Shown here: piece by piece, positions 59,544-64,000 of the stretch
Layout: each line of letters starts with the position of its first letter
Position numbering within the stretch: the stretch's first letter is position 1
Origin: Frigidibacter sp. RF13
GTDB taxonomy: Bacteria > Pseudomonadota > Alphaproteobacteria > Rhodobacterales > Rhodobacteraceae
Reading direction: 5' to 3'
Length of the DNA: 64,000 nucleotides
Assembly (NCBI RefSeq): GCF_026626305.1
Contig: NZ_JAPNUE010000004.1
Span: 62,001-126,000 of the forward strand
The notes under the pieces: model-generated
Database searches by the model: none
Seen by the model: only the letters and a program-made list of their open reading frames with translations
Told to the model about the DNA's origin: nothing
Program-made: the position numbers and the translations under genes

Positions 59544-60014
59544 ATGAAAAGCGACATCGACTATCTGCGTTTGGCTGCAAAGATCGCCGCAGACAGCCGA
59601 GCAGGCGGCAATCACCCATTCGGCGCACTTCTGGTAGGGCCGGAGGGAGAGGTTCTTCTGACGTCGGGCAACACCTACAAGCAAGATCGCGGCGTGGGGC
59701 ACGCTGAAACCAACGTTGCCCGCGCCGCCGCGCAGAAATATGACCCGACGTTTCTGGAAGGCTGCACGCTGGTTACATCGGTCGAGCCGTGCTGCATGTG
59801 TGCAGGCGCCTGCTACTGGGCGGGCATAGGTGCGGTTGTCTATGGGTTGACCGAGAAAAGATTGGCGGAGCTGACTGGCGACAATCCCGAAAACCTGACG
59901 CTTGATCTGAGCTGTCACGAGGTGTTCGCTGCTGGACGACGCCCCGTGTCTGTCCGTGGCCCGTTTCCCGAACTGGAGACGGAGATCGTTAGCGGGCACA
60001 AGGACTTCTGGTAG
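59544..60014 (+). CDS. Nucleoside deaminase (cytidine/deoxycytidylate deaminase superfamily)
   Basis: Zinc deaminase of 156 residues. Catalytic HAE at 53-55 (GVGHAETNVARAA) and zinc cysteines in EPCCMCAGACYW (Cys83, Cys86). NHPFGALLVG early in the sequence matches guanine/adenosine deaminase relatives. TadA (tRNA adenosine deaminase) is less likely because its length and end differ. ATG 59544 follows AGGAGG. It lies behind the APH-like kinase in a two-gene unit with a DeoR repressor across. Confidence 0.88.
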   Translation: MKSDIDYLRLAAKIAADSRAGGNHPFGALLVGPEGEVLLTSGNTYKQDRGVGHAETNVARAAAQKYDPTFLEGCTLVTSVEPCCMCAGACYWAGIGAVVYGLTEKRLAELTGDNPENLTLDLSCHEVFAAGRRPVSVRGPFPELETEIVSGHKDFW

Positions 60015-60038
60015 CGGTTCGACCTGCTTTCGATCTGC

Positions 60039-61040
60039 CTACCTCAGCCACAATCCCATGTCGCGGATCTGCTTGCGTATCCCCTGTTCCCGCCGGGGCA
60101 GGGCGTTGCGGTCGAAAGCCTTTCGGATCTTCGCGCCGCCCCCCTGATAGACCAGCCGTTTGGCGGGCTCATACTCCTTCAGCACCTTCTTGATCCGGTT
60201 TGGCGCCACCGCTGCCTCCAGCGCCGCCACCGCCGCGTCGCTTTCGCGCGCATAGAGAAGCGGTAGTGCCCGATAATGGCAACTCACCCCGCCGTCGAGA
60301 CCCGCAAGGCCCGGGTCGGGCCGCCCGCCGCCAAAGGAATGAATGACAAGCGGCAGCGCGATCTGGTCGAGCCAGGGGAAAAGCACCTGCGAGGCCAGCA
60401 GCTCGATCTCTTCGTCGCGAATGGTGCGGGCATAGTCGAGGAAGCGTTGCCCAAAGGCCCGCGGGTCGCGATGGAAGAACCAGCCCGCGTTGAAATAGAG
60501 ATAGCGTTCCCAATGTTCGGCCGGTTGGGAAAGGTCGAGCGTCGGCTCGAACGACAGGCCGAACCGGTCGTAAAGCGCCTGCCAGATCGCCGCGTACCCG
60601 GGCCCGTAGAGCGGCGGTTCGGGCCAGGTGCCCTCGCGCCGCATCGACGCGGCGGGCCGATCGAAATCGAAGGGCACGCCGGACAAGGCGCCGGTGAAGA
60701 GCGTGTCCGTGTCGAAAAACACGAAAGGCTCGCCCTCGGGTAGGGCGGTCAACATCTCGATCTTGTTGCCTTCGGGGTAGGCGTCCCCGAAGGTCCGGTT
60801 CTCGAACGGCAGGATTTCCGCGCCGAGGTCGGCAAGCAGTGCCTTCACCGGTGCGCTCATGCGGGGGTCACGGCGCCACAACGGGCAGGGTTGCGGTTCG
60901 GCAACGATCAGACGGCCGCGAAAACCGGGATCGGCGGCGCGCAAGGTGGCGGCCAGGATGATCGCCTCAAAGCCGAGCCGCCCGTCCTGCCCGATGCAGA
61001 CAAGCGCGAAACGCCCTGTTTCTTCAGTCTTTTTCGTCAT
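60039..61040 (-). CDS. Glycosyltransferase-like protein of unknown specificity
   Basis: 333 residues with the general look of a GT-A fold nucleotide-sugar enzyme: ALVCIGQDGRLGFEAIILAATL at the N-terminus, and FVFFDTDTLFTGALS with a metal-binding DTD (110-112). LYFNAGWFF and SQVLFPWLDQIALPLVIH could be acceptor-site blocks. No membrane helix. The C-terminus is basic (KIRKAFDRNALPRREQGIRK). Family number is not certain. Leftward, convergent with the deaminase, 53 bp downstream of the DDAH-like gene end. Confidence 0.65.
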   Translation of the reverse strand: MTKKTEETGRFALVCIGQDGRLGFEAIILAATLRAADPGFRGRLIVAEPQPCPLWRRDPRMSAPVKALLADLGAEILPFENRTFGDAYPEGNKIEMLTALPEGEPFVFFDTDTLFTGALSGVPFDFDRPAASMRREGTWPEPPLYGPGYAAIWQALYDRFGLSFEPTLDLSQPAEHWERYLYFNAGWFFHRDPRAFGQRFLDYARTIRDEEIELLASQVLFPWLDQIALPLVIHSFGGGRPDPGLAGLDGGVSCHYRALPLLYARESDAAVAALEAAVAPNRIKKVLKEYEPAKRLVYQGGGAKIRKAFDRNALPRREQGIRKQIRDMGLWLR

Positions 61041-61093
61041 CGCGCCTCGGCCCCGCAGGACGACTATAGGGGCGGCCAGAGGCCAGGCAAGCC

Positions 61094-61894
61094 CTATCCC
61101 GCCTTGGGCGGCGAGAAGCGCAGCGAGAGGCAGGACATGCCGCCATCAAGCTTGGCGCATTCGCTGTTGCCGACCGAAACGACGCGGTAGCCTGCCTTTG
61201 CCAACCTTTCGGCAGTGCGCGGAAAACCGTCGGGCACAATGACCGCGCCGTTGAAGCGGATGGCATTGGCCGCGGCTTCCTCGCCCTCGGCGGTCAGGAT
61301 CACCCGGTAACCGTCGAAGCCGCCGGCAGCGGCAAGCCGTTCGGTCGAGAGGATGGTTTCAGCGTCGAGAAGCGAACAGTCGGTCTTGAAATGCAAAACC
61401 CCGGGCGGCGTTTCCAGCTCCCGCACCCGGTAGCCCCAACGCGCGACCAGCCGCGCCATCTCGGCGATCCCCGCCGCATCGGTCCGGGCCGACCGGCCGA
61501 CAAGAATTTCCGTCTCGGTGGTCAGCACATCGCCCGCCTCGATGGTGCCCGGCCCTTCGATCCTGAGCACCTCGTCGTAGAAACGCGCAAGCGTTGGCGC
61601 CATTTCCGCCGCTTCGCCCAGCCGCGACGGCGCGCCGGGCCGCATCACCACCGCGCCCTCCTGCAGGCAGAGCGCGGTATCCTCGACGAACTGCGCATCG
61701 GGAAAGGCCTCCAGCGCTGGCAGTTCCACAACTACAGCCCCTTCGCCCCGAAGCGCTGCGACATAATCCGCATGATGGCGCCGCATCAGCGCGATGTCCG
61801 GCGCACCGCTGTCGACGGCGCGGAGGCCCGCGGTCGCGCTATCGGCGGGCGCGCGCACGATGGCATGGGTGAAACGATAGGATCTGTCGGACAT
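61094..61894 (-). CDS. Dimethylarginine dimethylaminohydrolase-like protein
   Basis: Amidinotransferase-fold hydrolase, 266 residues. Catalytic His168 (PPGVLHFKTDCSLLD) and Cys255 (GGMSCLSLRF) sit where DDAH has them; the acidic FVEDTA (Glu71-Asp72) and ETEILVGRSARTDAAG blocks are also conserved. DDAH hydrolyses N-methylated arginine to citrulline plus methylamine; arginine or guanidino substrates are alternatives. ATG 61894 follows GGAGGCAG. Its upstream neighbour 61991 has the same fold, and an M20 peptidase follows: a leftward set. Confidence 0.85.
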   Translation of the reverse strand: MSDRSYRFTHAIVRAPADSATAGLRAVDSGAPDIALMRRHHADYVAALRGEGAVVVELPALEAFPDAQFVEDTALCLQEGAVVMRPGAPSRLGEAAEMAPTLARFYDEVLRIEGPGTIEAGDVLTTETEILVGRSARTDAAGIAEMARLVARWGYRVRELETPPGVLHFKTDCSLLDAETILSTERLAAAGGFDGYRVILTAEGEEAAANAIRFNGAVIVPDGFPRTAERLAKAGYRVVSVGNSECAKLDGGMSCLSLRFSPPKAG

Positions 61895-61938
61895 GTCTGC
61901 CTCCACTTTCACGCCCTCCTAGCCGATCCGCGCCGCCG

Positions 61939-61985
61939 CCGGAACCTTCAAAGGTTCCGGTCCGAAATCTTCGAAAGATTTCGGA
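61939..61985. repeat. Double-hairpin intergenic repeat, copy C
   Basis: CCGGAACCTT-CA-AAGGTTCCGG (61939-61960) followed by TCCGAAATCTT-CGA-AAGATTTCGGA (61961-61985). Both stems are perfect. The layout matches copies A and B. It lies between the stop of the 61991 gene and the start of the 61094 gene, which are on the same strand. Confidence 0.7.
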
Positions 61986-61990
61986 TCGCC

Positions 61991-62920
61991 CTACCTTGCG
62001 CGCCTCAGCGCCTGCGCCATGCAATGGATTCCGCCGCCGGTCTTGGAAATCTCTGCCGTCTCGACCTCCGCTACCTCGAAACCCCGCGCCCGAAGCTGCC
62101 CGACCAGCGTTTTCGAGGCAGCAGGCGCGATGACCTTGCCGTTGCCGAGGCTCATGAAATTGCAGCCCAAGGCCATCGTGTCCTGGAAAGGCACGTCAAG
62201 AATCTCGTGCCCCTTGGCCTTCAGCCAGTCGACGATCCAGGGGTCGGTGCAGGCGAGGCACACCGCCGTCAGCTTTTCGGCCACAGGCACCACCATCAGG
62301 TCGATATGGACGTAATATTCGTCGATGAAGGCCAGCCGGACCTCCCAGCCTTCCTTCTCGAACCAGCCAGCAACCTGACGCGCGCCCTCCTCCTGCGTGC
62401 GCGCGCCGCCGCAGCCGATCAGCACGCAGCCTTCCTCGATCACGTTGAAATCGCCGCCCTCGAACGTGCCCGCCGTCACCATGTCGTAGATCGGGATGCC
62501 CATCGCCTCATAGGCGCGGATCGCGGCGTAATTCTCGCCCCGCCGCCACCAATTGGCCATCGCGGTGATGACCGCGCCATAAGGCGTCATCACGCTGGAA
62601 TCCCGCGCATAGACCTGCATGGTCAGTTCGGGCTCGGCCGGGAACATATGCACCTTCACGCCGAAATGTTCATAGGCCGAGACCAGTTCGGCATGTTGGC
62701 CTTGGGCCATCTGGATATCGCAGGGCGCCTCGCGCAGATGCTTGCGCGACAGGCTCGAGGTCGCGCGGTGGTAGAGATAGGCGGGCGAGCCCAGCAGCAC
62801 GTCGGTCAGCGGATCGGTCTCGTTCTGGAACCCCCAGTAGGACAGGGGCTTCGTGCCGCCCTTCGGATTGCGGCGCTGCAGGGTAAAGCCTTCGGCATGG
62901 GGCAGGCGGTCCAGAGCCAT
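61991..62920 (-). CDS. Amidinotransferase/arginine-deiminase-fold hydrolase
   Basis: 309 residues. Fold signatures: TFEGGDFNVIEEG (Glu/Asp), DEYYVHIDLMVVPVA (active His), and the C-terminal TGGGIHCMAQALRR with Cys300 as nucleophile. The N-terminal block FQNETDPLTDVLLGSPAYLYH is like glycine/arginine amidinotransferases. It may convert a guanidino compound (arginine, agmatine or a derivative) to a ureido compound or transfer the amidino group. It lies 15 bp after the M20 amidohydrolase stop, so those two are probably one transcript; the DDAH-like gene follows after a hairpin repeat. Confidence 0.82.
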   Translation of the reverse strand: MALDRLPHAEGFTLQRRNPKGGTKPLSYWGFQNETDPLTDVLLGSPAYLYHRATSSLSRKHLREAPCDIQMAQGQHAELVSAYEHFGVKVHMFPAEPELTMQVYARDSSVMTPYGAVITAMANWWRRGENYAAIRAYEAMGIPIYDMVTAGTFEGGDFNVIEEGCVLIGCGGARTQEEGARQVAGWFEKEGWEVRLAFIDEYYVHIDLMVVPVAEKLTAVCLACTDPWIVDWLKAKGHEILDVPFQDTMALGCNFMSLGNGKVIAPAASKTLVGQLRARGFEVAEVETAEISKTGGGIHCMAQALRRAR

Positions 62921-62935
62921 TTCTCACATCCTCAT

Positions 62936-64000
62936 TCAGGCGCCGGGCATGGCGGAGGGAATCCACCAGTCGCGGCCGCGTGTGGTTTCGACATATTCAG
63001 GCCAGCGGAAATGAATCGGCGGCGGGTAGTCGCACAAAGGCGCCACCCAGGCCCGGCCGCCGATCCCCCCGCCGGTGCGGGACTTGAATTCCTCCATAGC
63101 CGCGTCGCGCGCGGCCTGGTCTTCCAACAGCCGCAGGGCCGAGGTGGCCAGCACCTTCGCGGCCGTCACGACCATCGGGTCGATGGTCGAAGGGATGCCA
63201 CCAAGCGCATTCATCACCCAGTTCGGGTAGGTGAAGCCATCGGGCGCCTTCAGCGCGGGCCGCGCGATGTAGAAGCGCGCGGTCGGCGCATGCCAGCACA
63301 TGTCGGTGTAATCGTCCGACGTGGAATTCGCCTGCGACGGCGGCAGGTCGTGGCGCAGGATCGCTTCCGCTTCCTCGGGATCGACCAGACGTTCCATCTC
63401 GTCGATGAACGGGTTGATCATCGGGGCGAGCCCCAGCTCGCGCTGTATCTCCCGCGCGACCTCCCGCGCCGCATCACTCCAGCGCGGGGCACCGACGGCC
63501 TGCATCGCCTCCCAGACTACCCGCGCCACTCCGTGATTAGCCAGACCCGGGCGTGACTTGCACACCCAATGGCGTTCCCACCGGCACCCCGACATCATCG
63601 CGGCGGCCTCGGCGTTGCGGTCAAGGACGGTTGTGATCTGCTCGGCCATCGCCACCGTCGGCGTCCGCATCATGTACTGGATTTCGGCCAGCCCCGCGGG
63701 CAGGTTGTCCGCTGTCGCCTGCCCGGCGGTCAGGATCGCTTCCGATACCGACCAGCCACCCTGATGCGGCAGCATCGCCTCGCGCAGCGACTTCGAGGAC
63801 TGGTACATGATCATCAGCGCGTCATTCGCGCCGGGCGCCCTGACCGCCGAATGCGATTGCGGGATTGGCGCGCCATCTGCCCGGCCCCAGCCTTCGGGCG
63901 CATCGCAGATGAAGCGGTAGATCATCGCGTAAGCCGCGCCGCAATGCGTATCCCAGCGGACCGTGTTGCACATCGGCAGCATGTAGAACGGGTGGAACGA
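62936..64000 (-). CDS. M20-family amidohydrolase, AbgB-like (N-terminal part cut by window edge)
   Basis: The visible ~355 residues end at TGA (62936); the 5' end lies beyond the window. Sequence resembles p-aminobenzoyl-glutamate hydrolase AbgB and other M20 amidohydrolases: SHSAVRAPGANDALMIMYQSSKSL, the dimerisation part QYMMRTPTVAMAEQITTVL, and SANSTSDDYTDMCWHAP-like metal block (QANSTSDDYTDMCW). The family cleaves N-acyl or peptide-like amide bonds of amino acids. With two guanidino-fold hydrolases directly downstream, an acylated arginine derivative is a reasonable substrate guess. Confidence 0.8.
   Translation of the reverse strand, partial: SFHPFYMLPMCNTVRWDTHCGAAYAMIYRFICDAPEGWGRADGAPIPQSHSAVRAPGANDALMIMYQSSKSLREAMLPHQGGWSVSEAILTAGQATADNLPAGLAEIQYMMRTPTVAMAEQITTVLDRNAEAAAMMSGCRWERHWVCKSRPGLANHGVARVVWEAMQAVGAPRWSDAAREVAREIQRELGLAPMINPFIDEMERLVDPEEAEAILRHDLPPSQANSTSDDYTDMCWHAPTARFYIARPALKAPDGFTYPNWVMNALGGIPSTIDPMVVTAAKVLATSALRLLEDQAARDAAMEEFKSRTGGGIGGRAWVAPLCDYPPPIHFRWPEYVETTRGRDWWIPSAMPGA

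Overview
The window looks like chromosomal DNA of a high-GC alphaproteobacterium, most likely a member of the Rhodobacterales. The grounds are the smoEFGK-smoS-mtlK polyol operon (the Rhodobacter sorbitol/mannitol gene order), a Fur/Mur-type regulator without the usual zinc cysteines, a soxBDAG sarcosine oxidase operon, a dnaG-rpoD pair, and strong G/C third positions almost throughout. This placement is from protein and gene-order recognition, not from a database search.

Layout. 1-12.9 kb: core metabolism and transport (SDR fragment, pgk, two cyclophilins, a DUF3179 protein, tyrS, anmK, rarD, a DUF985 cupin, an FAD oxidoreductase, a TauE-like permease, eno, a DMT exporter, a Fur-family regulator). 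13.1 kb: tRNA-Asp with a clear terminator. 13.4-21.5 kb: a HAD phosphatase, a SorC-type regulator and the polyol uptake/oxidation operon, with a visible promoter overlapping a palindrome. 21.6-25.6 kb: hisB-hisH-glsA, a DUF2147 gene on the other strand, hisA and a DUF2867 gene. 25.6-29.3 kb: a short acquired or decayed segment with a complete IS3-family element, the stump of a second transposase gene, a lower-GC methyltransferase and the C-terminal end of a serine recombinase, ending at tRNA-Glu.

29.5-35.6 kb, leftward: hom, glpX, an isochorismatase-like hydrolase, a TSUP permease and recJ. 35.7-43.3 kb: a TetR regulator, then two divergent groups of Tad-type pilus/secretion-like membrane proteins (three leftward, two rightward) flanking a glutamate-type dehydrogenase. 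43.5-52.7 kb: soxBDAG, dnaG and rpoD. 52.9-57.7 kb: an ABM-domain protein, tRNA-Val, an HU-like protein, lon, a LuxI-type AHL synthase without a LuxR partner, and a chorismate mutase. 57.7-64 kb: a DeoR regulator facing a kinase-deaminase pair, a glycosyltransferase-like protein, and a leftward set of two amidinohydrolase-fold enzymes plus an M20 amidohydrolase cut by the window edge.

How the parts fit. Sorbitol and mannitol would enter through SmoEFGK and both be oxidised to fructose by SmoS and MtlK. HisB, HisH and HisA supply histidine synthesis, with a glutaminase translationally coupled to the glutamine-using HisH. The right-hand hydrolase set suggests salvage of an acylated or methylated guanidino compound. 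The best leads for something undescribed are that hydrolase set, the orphan Tad-like cluster with a beta-helix-like TadG relative, the LuxI beside lon, and a three-copy double-hairpin intergenic repeat.
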